NCBI GenBank assembly: GCA_024278755.1
Contig: JAJRSO010000067.1
Coordinates: 1 to 64,000, forward strand
Direction of reading: 5' to 3'
DNA: 64,000 nucleotides
From: Calditrichota bacterium
GTDB taxonomy: Bacteria > Calditrichota > Calditrichia > Calditrichales > Calditrichaceae
The translations under genes were made by a program, and so were the position numbers. Positions 28,382 to 37,184 of this stretch are shown one piece after another. The notes beneath the pieces were generated by a model. That model did no database searches. It was not told the DNA's origin and saw nothing but the letters and a program-made list of their open reading frames with translations. The stretch's first letter is position 1, and every line of letters begins with the position of its first letter.

Positions 28382-29170
28382 ATGTTATCACGAAATTTAG
28401 AACGGGCACGTCATGCTTTTAAGAAAAATGATGTGCACGAAATGCGCAAAGCGCACGATGCTACAGGCGGTGAGCCGCACAAAAATGAACAGGGCCAGTA
28501 TATTAAAAGCATGGTATATGGCGGTCTGGATGGCATTATTACAACCTTTGCCGTGGTGGCCGGCGTTGCGGGCGCTTCACTTTCGGCGGGTATCGTACTG
28601 ATATTGGGTTTTGCCAATCTGATTGCGGACGGGCTTTCCATGGCCATTGGCGACTTTTTAAGTACCCGGGCCGAAAACGAATACAATCGAACCGAGCGCA
28701 CGCGCGAACAGTGGGAAGTGGAAAATCATCCCGAAGGTGAAAAACGGGAACTAATAGAAATTTATACGGAAAAAGGAATTCCCGAAAAAGACGCTCAGAT
28801 CATTGTCGATATTTTTACCGAACATGAAAAAGCCTGGGTGGATATCATGATGGTGGAAGAACTCGGGATTATCGAATCCGATGAATCGCCGTTAAAAAAT
28901 GCGATGGTTACGTTTGTGGCATTTATCTCATTTGGTTTTTTACCTTTGCTGATTTTTGTGTTAGCCTATTTTATCCCGGAACTAAATGATAAAACGTTTC
29001 TGCTGGCCAGCGTGTTAACCGGCTTGTCGCTTTTTGCGCTGGGGGCTTTAAAAGTGCGAATAACAGAACGAAATTGGTTGGTTTCGGGGTTGGAAATGTT
29101 TTTAGTGGGCAGTCTGGCCGCGGCGGCGGCCTATGGAATTGGCTATGCCTTTTCAGGTTTCGGAGGTTAA
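28382..29170 (+). CDS. VIT1/CCC1-family iron or manganese transporter
   Basis: 262 residues. The signature YGGLDGIITTFAVVAGVAGA in helix 1 and LGFANLIADGLSMAIGDFLS in helix 2 are diagnostic. A central Glu-rich cytosolic stretch (residues about 95-165) is the metal-binding domain between helices 2 and 3, and three C-terminal helices follow. In eukaryotes the family moves Fe2+ or Mn2+ into vacuoles; bacterial members are thought to export these metals. Confidence 0.93.
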   Translation: MLSRNLERARHAFKKNDVHEMRKAHDATGGEPHKNEQGQYIKSMVYGGLDGIITTFAVVAGVAGASLSAGIVLILGFANLIADGLSMAIGDFLSTRAENEYNRTERTREQWEVENHPEGEKRELIEIYTEKGIPEKDAQIIVDIFTEHEKAWVDIMMVEELGIIESDESPLKNAMVTFVAFISFGFLPLLIFVLAYFIPELNDKTFLLASVLTGLSLFALGALKVRITERNWLVSGLEMFLVGSLAAAAAYGIGYAFSGFGG

Positions 29171-29202
29171 AAAAAAGGCATACCGGATTGCCGGTATGCC
29201 TT
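29168..29202 (-). terminator. Bidirectional terminator between convergent genes
   Basis: Perfect 12-bp stem aaggcataccgg / ccggtatgcctt (29175-29186 with 29191-29202), loop attg. On the minus strand it ends in eight T residues, ideal for the M13 peptidase gene; on the plus strand the T-run is short but the stem is strong for the VIT gene. Confidence 0.85.
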
Positions 29203-29222
29203 AAATAGAATGTGGAATAACT

Positions 29223-29286
29223 ATTCCCTTCGACAAGTTCAGGGAACGTATGCTGAACTTACGAGATCCCGATTTGTCGGGATCAA
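29223..29286. repeat. Intergenic repeat with internal palindromes
   Basis: Contains ttcgacaagttcaggg, the partly inverted ctgaactt, and the hairpin gatcccga / tcgggatc. This resembles short noncoding repeats found between genes in many environmental bacteria. Confidence 0.45.
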
Positions 29287-29314
29287 AGTAAGCCATATTT
29301 TAAAAGGATTTGTT

Positions 29315-31333
29315 CTACCAAATATCCACCCGAATAGCTTCAGCACGGTACATACCATCGCCTTCTTTTACGTCAAAGGCTTTGTAAAAGGCAGGTAAAT
29401 TAGCCAGAATGCCATTGCAGCGGTACTGACCGGGCGAATGCGGATCGGTCATTAATCTCTGACGCATCGCTTCTTCGCGCATTTTACCGCGGGTCACCTG
29501 GGCCAGTCCCAAAAAGAATCGCTGATCGCCGGTAAAACCGTCAATGACGGGCGCCTCTTTGCCGTTTAAAGACATATGATAGGCGTCATAGGAAATTACC
29601 ATTCCGCCAAAATCGGCAATATTTTCACCCAGCGTCAGTTTGCCGTTCACATGCATGGAATCGATGGGGCTGAATTGATCGTATTCATCCACCATCACCT
29701 GCGCGCGTTCTTTAAAGTTTTTGGCGTCCTCTTTGGTCCACCATTCACGCATATTGCCGTCGCCGTCCGATTTACGTCCCTGATCGTCAAAACCGTGGGT
29801 CATTTCGTGTCCGATAACATAGCCGATAGCGCCGTAATTTACGGCGTCATCCGCTTCCAGGTTAAAGAAAGGTGGCTGCAGGATGGCGGCCGGAAAAACA
29901 ATTTCGTTTCTCGTGGGGCTGTAATAGGCGTTCACCGTTTGCGGCGTCATTCCCCATTCGGTTTTATCGATTGGTTTTCCCAGTTTATCTATTTCGCGTT
30001 CAAACTCAACGATATTCGAACGGGTATTATTGCCAACCAAATCGTCTTTTTTGACGATCAGTTTGGAATAATCTTTCCATTTGTCCGGATAGCCGATCTT
30101 TGCATTGAACTTGGATAGTTTTGTTAAAGCCTCTTTTTTTGTTTCGGGACTCATCCAGTCCAGTTTTTCGATACGTTTGGCAAAGGCATTCTGTAAATTA
30201 TCAACCAGGGTTACCATGCGCTTTTTGGCTTCGGGCTTAAAATACTTTTTAACATAAACTTTTCCAACCACTTCACCGAGCGAACCTTCGACATTGCTGA
30301 CCGCGCGTTTCCAGCGGGGACGGTTCTGCTCGACGCCGCGCAGTGTTTTGCTGTAAAACTCGAAATTTAAATTTACAAAGGGGCTCGACAATAAGGAGGC
30401 GGAAGAGGACAAGAGTTTGTATGTAAAGTAATCTTTCCAGTCCGAAACAGGTGTGCGCGTAAATAGCTTGCCGAATTTTTTGAAAAAACTGGGCTGATAA
30501 ACAACAATCTCATTTACATTTTTTACACCGGCGGCTTTAAGAAATTCGCTCCAGTTAAATCGTGCGGTTTCTTTGGATAAATTATCCAGCGTATATTTAT
30601 TGTAGGTTTTGTCGCGGTTGCGATTCTCCACTCGGGTCCACTGTGCTTTGGCCAGTTTCGTTTCTAAAGCCATAATCTTTTTAGCTTTGGCGGCGCCGCC
30701 TTTTATATTGGCCAGCGTAAATAACTCTTCCATATATGTTAAATATTTAGCCCGGATGTCTTTAAACTTTTTCGTATCTTTAAGATAATAATCCCGATCG
30801 GGCAGCCCCAGCCCGCTTTGGTACAATTGACTGATGTACTGATCCGATTTTTTTTGGTCGATGCCGATGAAATAGTAAAAGGGTTTTGGTACGCCTACGA
30901 CTAAAAAATGAGCCATTAAATTTTGAAGATCTTTCTTAGATTTAACAGAACTTATAGTGTTCAATTCTTCCTTTAAAGGAGTAATTCCCAATTCTTCAAT
31001 ACGCGCGCTGTCCATAAAACTCAGATAAAAATCGCCTACCTTTTGTTCGTCGCTGCCTTCAACTTTATCTTTTTTATTGGCGGACTCCTCAATAATAGTG
31101 CGCAGATGCTTTTGCGCTTCCTCGCGTAGTTCGTAAAAAGAACCCCAACTGGAACGGTCGGCCGGTATCTCGGTGTTTTTCAGCCAAGCGCCATTCACAT
31201 AACGGTAAAAATCATCCTGCGGCCGAACGGTTGTATCGAAACCATCCTGGCTAATTCCCGATTTAAGCTGTTTCTGCCCACAGGAAATGAACAATCCCAG
31301 TCCAATTAAACTAATAAGTAAAAACTTGTACAT
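29315..31333 (-). CDS. M13-family zinc metallopeptidase (PepO/neprilysin-like) lipoprotein
   Basis: 672 residues. Lipoprotein signal with lipobox-like LFISC. N-terminal M13 domain DDFYRYVNGAWLKNTEIPADRSSWG, seen here as DDFYRYVNGAWL. Catalytic part: NAYYSPTRNEIVFPAAILQPPFF (as NAYYSPTRNEIVFPA), the zinc motif VIGHEMTHGFDDQG, and the second zinc Glu in ENIADFGG. The conserved C-terminus normally ends in a CxxW-like motif; here it is RVDIW. It cleaves peptides in the periplasm or at the outer membrane. Convergent with the VIT gene and sharing its terminator. Confidence 0.95.
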   Translation of the reverse strand: MYKFLLISLIGLGLFISCGQKQLKSGISQDGFDTTVRPQDDFYRYVNGAWLKNTEIPADRSSWGSFYELREEAQKHLRTIIEESANKKDKVEGSDEQKVGDFYLSFMDSARIEELGITPLKEELNTISSVKSKKDLQNLMAHFLVVGVPKPFYYFIGIDQKKSDQYISQLYQSGLGLPDRDYYLKDTKKFKDIRAKYLTYMEELFTLANIKGGAAKAKKIMALETKLAKAQWTRVENRNRDKTYNKYTLDNLSKETARFNWSEFLKAAGVKNVNEIVVYQPSFFKKFGKLFTRTPVSDWKDYFTYKLLSSSASLLSSPFVNLNFEFYSKTLRGVEQNRPRWKRAVSNVEGSLGEVVGKVYVKKYFKPEAKKRMVTLVDNLQNAFAKRIEKLDWMSPETKKEALTKLSKFNAKIGYPDKWKDYSKLIVKKDDLVGNNTRSNIVEFEREIDKLGKPIDKTEWGMTPQTVNAYYSPTRNEIVFPAAILQPPFFNLEADDAVNYGAIGYVIGHEMTHGFDDQGRKSDGDGNMREWWTKEDAKNFKERAQVMVDEYDQFSPIDSMHVNGKLTLGENIADFGGMVISYDAYHMSLNGKEAPVIDGFTGDQRFFLGLAQVTRGKMREEAMRQRLMTDPHSPGQYRCNGILANLPAFYKAFDVKEGDGMYRAEAIRVDIW

Positions 31334-31599
31334 TAAAAAAACCTCCTAAGTGATATGAATATAATCGTATGACCTGTTATAGTTATTTATTCAAAACGTA
31401 TATAAATCGAATATCTTTTTTTCGTCTAAAAGGAACTTTCCGGCGTTCCAAATATTTTTCATTAATTTAAATTGAAAAGCAAATGGAATGAAAACAATTT
31501 GTATATACTATTAAAATACAAGAAAGATGCATTCCTAAATATTTTTTTCCGGGCTAAAGATAGAAGTATTAATTTTCCTCCTTTAAGTTATAACTCTGT

Positions 31600-32157
31600 T
31601 TAAAGCAAGTGTGAAATTAAAATGTGGGCGCCAATGAGAATAAGTACTATTCCGCCAACTATTTCCATTCGTTTACCAACCAAAGCGCCCAATTGCTTTC
31701 CAATCATTATTGAAATAACAGAAAGCAGCGCTGTCACGAATCCGATGATTACACTTGGATACCAGATACTTACATTCAGCATTGCAAGCGTTAAACCGAT
31801 GGCAAAAGCGTCAATGCTGGTTGCCACACTAAGCATGATTAATGTAAATCCTCGCGAGGGGTCGTTAACAAAACTCTCGTTCTCCGGTTTCAGGCCGGAG
31901 CGTATCATTCGTCCGCCAACGAAAAACAGCAGTCCAAAGGCTATCCAGTGATCAAATGCCGAAAAATAAGCGCTGAAGTTTATACCCAGCAGCCAGCCGA
32001 GGACAGGCATCAGGAATTGAAATAAACCGAAATGGAAGGCCAGACGGAAAGTTGAACGTGACTCTTTCGCAAATCCGGAGGCTGCCGCCACAAGCGAAAC
32101 GGCCGACGCGTCCATTGCCAGACCGAATGCGATGAAAAGTATTTCGACTAACTCCAT
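31600..32157 (-). CDS. mntP: Manganese efflux pump MntP
   Basis: 185 residues with six membrane helices. The conserved acidic helix motifs are AFGLAMDASAVSL near the N-terminus and SVATSIDAFAIGLTL in the second half, exactly as in MntP (formerly UPF0059). It exports Mn2+. I looked for a yybP-ykoY manganese riboswitch in the upstream leader (32158-32450) and did not see one. Confidence 0.95.
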   Translation of the reverse strand: MELVEILFIAFGLAMDASAVSLVAAASGFAKESRSTFRLAFHFGLFQFLMPVLGWLLGINFSAYFSAFDHWIAFGLLFFVGGRMIRSGLKPENESFVNDPSRGFTLIMLSVATSIDAFAIGLTLAMLNVSIWYPSVIIGFVTALLSVISIMIGKQLGALVGKRMEIVGGIVLILIGAHILISHLL

Positions 32158-32481
32158 GTATTAAAAATATCTCCGGGAAAATACAGATGGATAAAATAAG
32201 GAATATGAAATGAGAATAAAAATAAAACATACAGAAAAAAGACCGGCAGTTAAAAAGATTTTGTTTACGGAGCAGATTTCTTGGGTAAAGAATGTGTTTT
32301 ACATCAGAGGTGAAGAAAGTTTAACTTACATAAAAAATGATAAAAATCCCAATTTTCAGCCTAAAAAAAAATCAGAAAAAAATTTCTTCATTTTTTATCC
32401 ATTTCCGTTTCTTTTTGTTTTGGAAAACTTGACAAATTTTGTAAAATAGCGCGACTTCAAAAGACAAGGGGTTTTTGTTCA

Positions 32482-33978
32482 ATGCCTAAAAAAATTCATT
32501 TCGAAGCCTCGCGCACCCTAATGGAATTCCGCCTCTTACCCGGACTAACCACAGAAGAAACGACCCTCTACAACATTTCCTTACGCACGCCGCTGGTTTA
32601 CTGTAATGAGAGTGAAACCAAATACCACCTGAATATTCCCGTGGTGGCCGCGGCGATGCAGTCCGTATCCGGCGTTAAAATGGGGATTGAACTGGCTACT
32701 CTGGGCGGGATGGCGTTTATTTACGCTTCCCAAACGGCCGGTCAGCAGGCCGATATGGTGCGCCAAATTAAAAAATTTAAAGCCGGATTCGTGCCGCCGG
32801 AAACGGTAAAACCGGATACGCCCATTCGCGATATTCTTGAACTGACCCGTCAGCGCGGCTTCAATACCTTTCCGGTGGTGGACGAAACGAACCGGCTGCT
32901 GGGTATCATCACTAAAAACGATTACGACGTTAAACCCCACGGCGACCTGCCGGTAAAAGAGCGGATGATTCCCCGTAAAGATTTAACCGTGGGCGTTAAT
33001 ATCGAAAATATCAAAGAAGCCAATACCCTGCTGCGCGAAACCCACCAGTCGGTGCTGCCCATCGTGGACGGCGGCGACCGTCTGCTCTATCTTGTATTTC
33101 GCAAAGACATCCGCAACCACCTGGACAATCCCAACGAGGTGTTAGACGAACACAAACGTTTGCTGACCACCGCGGCCATCAACACCCACGATTACGAATC
33201 GCGTGTGCCGGCCTTAGTGGAAGCGGGCGTGGACGTCTTGTCGCTGGATTCTTCGGACGGTTATTCGGTGTTTCAGGCCAAAGCGATGCAATGGATTGCC
33301 GAACACTATCCGGATGTACCGGTAATTGCCGGCAATATCATCACCGCAGCCGGTTTTGATTATCTGGTGGAACACGGCGCGCGGGCGGTTAAAATCGGGA
33401 TGGGCGGCGGTTCCATCTGTATTACCCAGGAACAAAAGGGCACCGGACGCGGCCTGGCCACTTCCATCATTAAGGTGGCGGAAGCGCGCGACCGCTATTT
33501 TGAAAAGACCGGAAGGTATATTCCGCTGGTGGCCGACGGGGGCATTGTCAACGCCAAAGACGTAACCATCGCTCTGGCTCTCGGCGCCGATTACGTGATG
33601 ATGGGCCGTTATTTTGCGCGGATGGACGAATCGCCCACTGAAAAGATGACCATAAAAAACCAGGTGATGAAACCCTACTGGGGCGAAGGTTCGGCCCGGG
33701 CGCGGGAATGGAAGGAAATCCGTTACAATCAGGCGCAGTTTGTGGAAGGCGTGGAAGGCTTCGTGCAGTACGCCGGTAAGCTGCGCGACAATCTGCCCGA
33801 AACCTTAGCCAAAATAAAAGCTTCCATGTCGTCGGTGGGCGCGCAGAATATTCGGGAATTTCATAAAAAGGCGGAACTGGAAGTGGTTTCGGCGCTATCT
33901 ATCCGCGAAGGCCAGGCCCACGACATTTATATGCCGGGTCAGGACAACACCTACAACACCACCAACTGGGGAAATTAA
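32482..33978 (+). CDS. guaB: IMP dehydrogenase
   Basis: 498 residues. Oxidises IMP to XMP with NAD+, the first step to GMP. A (beta/alpha)8 barrel is split by two CBS domains (about residues 95-215, with FNTFPVVDETNRLLGIIT). The catalytic loop is GGGSICITQEQKGTGRG with nucleophile Cys313. It belongs to the divergent IMPDH branch (opening EASRTLMEFRLLPGL; MGRYFARMDESPTEKM) rather than the E. coli type. First gene of the nucleotide supercluster, three bases before purA. A long unexplained leader (32158-32481) lies upstream. Confidence 0.95.
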   Translation: MPKKIHFEASRTLMEFRLLPGLTTEETTLYNISLRTPLVYCNESETKYHLNIPVVAAAMQSVSGVKMGIELATLGGMAFIYASQTAGQQADMVRQIKKFKAGFVPPETVKPDTPIRDILELTRQRGFNTFPVVDETNRLLGIITKNDYDVKPHGDLPVKERMIPRKDLTVGVNIENIKEANTLLRETHQSVLPIVDGGDRLLYLVFRKDIRNHLDNPNEVLDEHKRLLTTAAINTHDYESRVPALVEAGVDVLSLDSSDGYSVFQAKAMQWIAEHYPDVPVIAGNIITAAGFDYLVEHGARAVKIGMGGGSICITQEQKGTGRGLATSIIKVAEARDRYFEKTGRYIPLVADGGIVNAKDVTIALALGADYVMMGRYFARMDESPTEKMTIKNQVMKPYWGEGSARAREWKEIRYNQAQFVEGVEGFVQYAGKLRDNLPETLAKIKASMSSVGAQNIREFHKKAELEVVSALSIREGQAHDIYMPGQDNTYNTTNWGN

Positions 33979-33981
33979 ATA

Positions 33982-35202
33982 ATGGCCAATTATATTGTGC
34001 TCGGCGCGCAGTGGGGCGACGAAGGCAAGGGTAAAATTGTAGATATGCTCGCCGGAAAAATGGACCTGGTGGTGCGTTTTCAGGGCGGCGCCAATGCCGG
34101 CCACACGGTGCGAATCGGGGATAAGGAATATGTGCTGCATCTGATTCCCGGCGGCATTGTGTCCGGAACTTCGGTAAATGTGATTGGCAACGGCTGCGTG
34201 GTGGACCCGGTCACTTTTGCCAATGAACTGGATTATCTGGCGGACAAAGGGATTACGGTTACGCCGCAAAAACTGATTGTTTCGTCCCAGGCGCATATGG
34301 TCACCCCGGTGCATAAATACCTCGACAATGTACTGCATAAAAAAATCGGCACCACCGGCCGCGGCATCGGCCCGGCTTACGCCGACAAAATTCACCGCAC
34401 GGGCATCCGGATGTAATCCATTCTGGACGGCAGCATTGTGGAACGTTTCGAAGAGCACCTGCTCAATTACAAACACATCAGCGAGCAAATTTACAACGAA
34501 CCCTTTCCCGATGTGAAAGCCACCATCCGCGAAGTGAAGCAGTCGCTGGACAAAATCAAACCCTTTATAAAAGATTCGGTGGAAGTGATTGCCGGTTTTG
34601 TGGATAAAGAGGCGAACGTTTTATTCGAAGGCGCGCAGGGCACTTTTTTGGATGTGGACCACGGCAGCTATCCCTTTGTGACCTCTTCGTCCACGTCCAT
34701 CGGCGGCGCCTTTACCGGCGGCGGGGTGTTTGTGGAATTTGACAAGCGCATCGGCATCGTAAAAGCCTACACCACCCGCGTGGGCGAAGGGCCTTTCCCC
34801 ACGGAACTGTTTGACGATACCGGAAAACAATTGCAGAAAAACGGCAACGAGTTCGGTGCCACCACCGGCCGTCCGCGGCGCTGCGGCTGGCTGGATTTAA
34901 AAATGCTTAAACGCTCGTTTGTGATTAACGGATTCAATTATGTGTCTTTGAGCAAGATAAGCTGCCTGTCCGGATTCGAAACCGTTAAAGCGGCGGTGGA
35001 TTACGACGCCGAGGGCAAACCCGTTTATAAGGAATTCTCCGGCTGGTCCGAAGAAGTGGAAGGCGCCACTTCTTTAGAGCAGTTGCCGAAGAATTGTAAA
35101 AATTACATTAATTTTATTGAAGACTATCTCGGTGTGCCCATAGGAATGATTTCCACCGGCCCGCACCGGAAGGATATTATTTTTAAGGATGATTTGTTCT
35201 AA
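33982..35202 (+). CDS. purA: Adenylosuccinate synthetase with an in-frame TAA codon
   Basis: Joins IMP and aspartate with GTP to make adenylosuccinate. N-terminal P-loop GAQWGDEGKGKIVDML; GTTGRGIGPAYADK; C-terminal VEFDKRIGIVKAYTTRVGEGPFPTE, here as AYTTRVGEGPFPTE, and TTGRPRRCGWLD. Codon 145 (34414-34416) is TAA in the sequence GIRM-stop-SILDGS; the frame then continues without break to 35202, giving the normal length of about 406 residues. By context Gln (CAA) is the likely original codon. As purA is the only route to AMP here, an error in the base sequence or readthrough is more likely than a dead gene. Confidence 0.9.
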
Positions 35203-35664
35203 TTCCCCCTTATCAAAGGGGGCGCGCCGGCAGGCGGATGCGTCTACCGACGCAGACTAAAGGGGGTTGTTTTATGAAAGTATATTACAATCCTGAACTA
35301 AAACAAAAGGCAAGAAATTTAAGAAACAACGCCACCTTTTCAGAGCGGGTTTTATGGAAATACTTAAAATCGGGTCAAATGAAAGGGTATAAATTTACGC
35401 GACAGAAACCTATAGGAAACTACATTGTCGATTTTTATTGCCCGAAGTTACAATTAATTATTGAAGTTGACGGTGACAGTCATAACGAAAAACAAGCATA
35501 CGATAGGAAACGGCAAAAAGAATTAGAGAGCGAAGGATTTAAGTTTTTACGTTTTGATGGATATTCAGTGATAAAACAAACGGATTCGGTACTATCGGTA
35601 ATAGTAGATAAAATAGAAGAAATAGAGAAGACAACCCCCTCCCCCCCCCTTTATTAAGGGGGGA
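35203..35664. mobile_element. DUF559 element with inverted hairpin ends (intact copy)
   Basis: Left end: ttcccccttatcaaaggggg (35203-35222), an inserted stem-loop (tgcgtc-tacc-gacgca, within 35223-35257), then taaagggggttgt (35258-35270). The DUF559 start codon follows three bases later. The right end (35631-35664) is the reverse complement: acaacccccct-type C-run, then ttattaaggggggat. The endonuclease gene thus fills the space between two inverted hairpin repeats. Same ends recur at ten other sites between 35.8 and 58 kb. Confidence 0.75.
35274..35657 (+). CDS. DUF559 endonuclease-domain protein
   Basis: 127 residues. The N-terminal segment YNPELKQKARNLRNNATFSE, then VLWKYLKS and GYKFTRQKPIG, and the nuclease core GNYIVDFYCPKLQLIIEVDG are characteristic of DUF559 (PF04480), a PD-(D/E)xK/Vsr-like fold. 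Visible catalytic candidates are Asp in VDFYC and Glu/Asp in IEVDG. Start at 35274, directly after the left hairpin end; the stop overlaps the right end. Family members are often solitary and of unknown role. The remnants at 40.2, 41.5 and 41.8 kb derive from a near-identical gene. Confidence 0.88.
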   Translation: MKVYYNPELKQKARNLRNNATFSERVLWKYLKSGQMKGYKFTRQKPIGNYIVDFYCPKLQLIIEVDGDSHNEKQAYDRKRQKELESEGFKFLRFDGYSVIKQTDSVLSVIVDKIEEIEKTTPSPPLY

Positions 35665-36029
35665 TGGATGAAAGTATCCGGGGGAAGTGAGGTGCTTAAG
35701 TGAAAGAGATTCCTCTTCTCGTTGACACGGTATTCGGAAGAAGGTTTGGGTTGGAAGAAAAGAAAAATACGCCAACATAAATTATTTTTTCGAAAACGGG
35801 ATTTTCGCTTCGCTACAACCAACTTGGTTGGGAATCCAGAAAGATTATCCACTGGATTCCCGTTTTTACGGAAAGGACGGCGGACCGTTTCCCCCTTATC
35901 AAAGAGGGACTAAGGGGGTTGTATAGAGACTTGAATAACAACCCTGTGATTCCTTTTATTATGGGAACGGTTGCGCGGACAAGGGCTCTTTGCCCTGGAT
36001 ACCGCTTGCGGGACAGAAAGATAATGTAA
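35665..36029. repeat. Repeat-filled gap between DUF559 element and purM
   Basis: Contains gggaatccag / ctggattccc inverted partners (about 35829-35860) and a solo copy of the hairpin end at 35889-35922 (ttcccccttatcaaagaggg ... gggggttgt). No gene seen. Confidence 0.6.
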
Positions 36030-36058
36030 CCCTTCCGGGGTATTAAAACCCGGAAGGG
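36030..36058. repeat. Strong hairpin before purM
   Basis: Perfect 10-bp stem cccttccggg / cccggaaggg with a 9-base loop, about 31 bases before the purM start and not followed by a T-run. Could stabilise or attenuate the mRNA, or be another intergenic repeat. Confidence 0.55.
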
Positions 36059-36089
36059 CTACACTGAGACTGAAATTAACAGGAATGCA

Positions 36090-37172
36090 ATGCACCTAAA
36101 ACCATCCGGCATAGACATCGACCTGGGAAACAAATGTTCCCGAATCGCTTATGGCTACGCTAAAAAAACCTTTGCCAACCGTCCGCCCGGCAGCGGCAAT
36201 CCGCTGGTTTCGGCAGACGGCGGTTTCGCCAATATTATGGATTTTGGCGGCGTGAAAATCGGGATGTCCTCGGACGGCATCGGGACGAAAATCGAATTGG
36301 CCGAGCGCACGGGCATTTATAAAACACTGGGCTACGACCTTATCGCGATGGTGGCCGACGACCTGGCGGCTAACGGCATCGAAACCGTGAACCTGTCCAA
36401 TATTCTCGATGTGGATAATCTGGACGCGGATATTGTGGAAGAGCTGATGCAGGGCCTAAAAGAAGCGGCGGATTTTTCCCGTATCGCCATTACCGGCGGG
36501 GAAATCGCCGAGCTGGGCAACCGCATCGGCGGCTACGGCAACGGGATGCATTTTAACTGGGGCGCCACGGGCATCGGCATTCTGCCGCAGGATAAGGAAA
36601 TCGTGGACGGCCGTCACATTGCGGCAGGCGATACGGTGCTGGCCCTGAAGAGCCGCGGTTTCCGCAGTAACGGGTTCTCCTTGCTGCGCAAAATTATGCA
36701 GGAACAGTTCGGCGAGGACTGGCACAACGCAGCCTATGACGATGAAACCGGCTGGGGTGAAAAATTGCTTACCCCTTCGCTGATTTATTCCCCCTTTATC
36801 AGTAAACTCATTCAAAACGATGTACAACTGAAAGGCTGCGTACACATCACCGGCGGCGGTATTGCCGATAATCTGTCGCGCATCCTTAAAATAAACCGAT
36901 TGGGCGCGGAACTAAACGACCTGTTCGAACCGCTGCCCGTAATGAAAAAAATACAGGAAATGGGCGCCGTGGCGGAAGAGCAGGCTTACCGGCTCTGGAA
37001 TATGGGCAACGGAATGCTGCTCATTGCAGACGCAACCCAGATTTCGAAAATTACCGAATTAGCGGCGCGGCACGACTACCGGGCGAAAATCTGCGGCCGC
37101 ATCGTCGCCGGACCAAATATTAAAATTGATACCCGGGGCCGTCATCCCCAAAGGTTACTTACCAGCTATTAG
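36090..37172 (+). CDS. purM: Phosphoribosylaminoimidazole (AIR) synthetase
   Basis: 360 residues. Makes AIR from FGAM with ATP (step 5 of IMP synthesis). PurM features: YAKKTFANRP, SSDGIGTKIELAERTG (metal/ATP), MVADDLAANGIE, TGGEIAEL, GFRSNGFSLLRK and HITGGGIADNLSRIL. It is followed after 12 bases by purL, which makes its substrate. Confidence 0.93.
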   Translation: MHLKPSGIDIDLGNKCSRIAYGYAKKTFANRPPGSGNPLVSADGGFANIMDFGGVKIGMSSDGIGTKIELAERTGIYKTLGYDLIAMVADDLAANGIETVNLSNILDVDNLDADIVEELMQGLKEAADFSRIAITGGEIAELGNRIGGYGNGMHFNWGATGIGILPQDKEIVDGRHIAAGDTVLALKSRGFRSNGFSLLRKIMQEQFGEDWHNAAYDDETGWGEKLLTPSLIYSPFISKLIQNDVQLKGCVHITGGGIADNLSRILKINRLGAELNDLFEPLPVMKKIQEMGAVAEEQAYRLWNMGNGMLLIADATQISKITELAARHDYRAKICGRIVAGPNIKIDTRGRHPQRLLTSY

Positions 37173-37184
37173 AGAGGACCCTCT

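Noticed and set aside
32210-32449. 79-codon frame upstream of guaB
   Set aside because: Lys/Phe-rich low-complexity translation of AT-rich leader DNA; no ribosome site or family features.
32158-32481. Riboswitch before guaB (purine type) or in the mntP leader (yybP-ykoY type)
   Set aside because: I searched by eye on both strands and saw no conserved core of either class.
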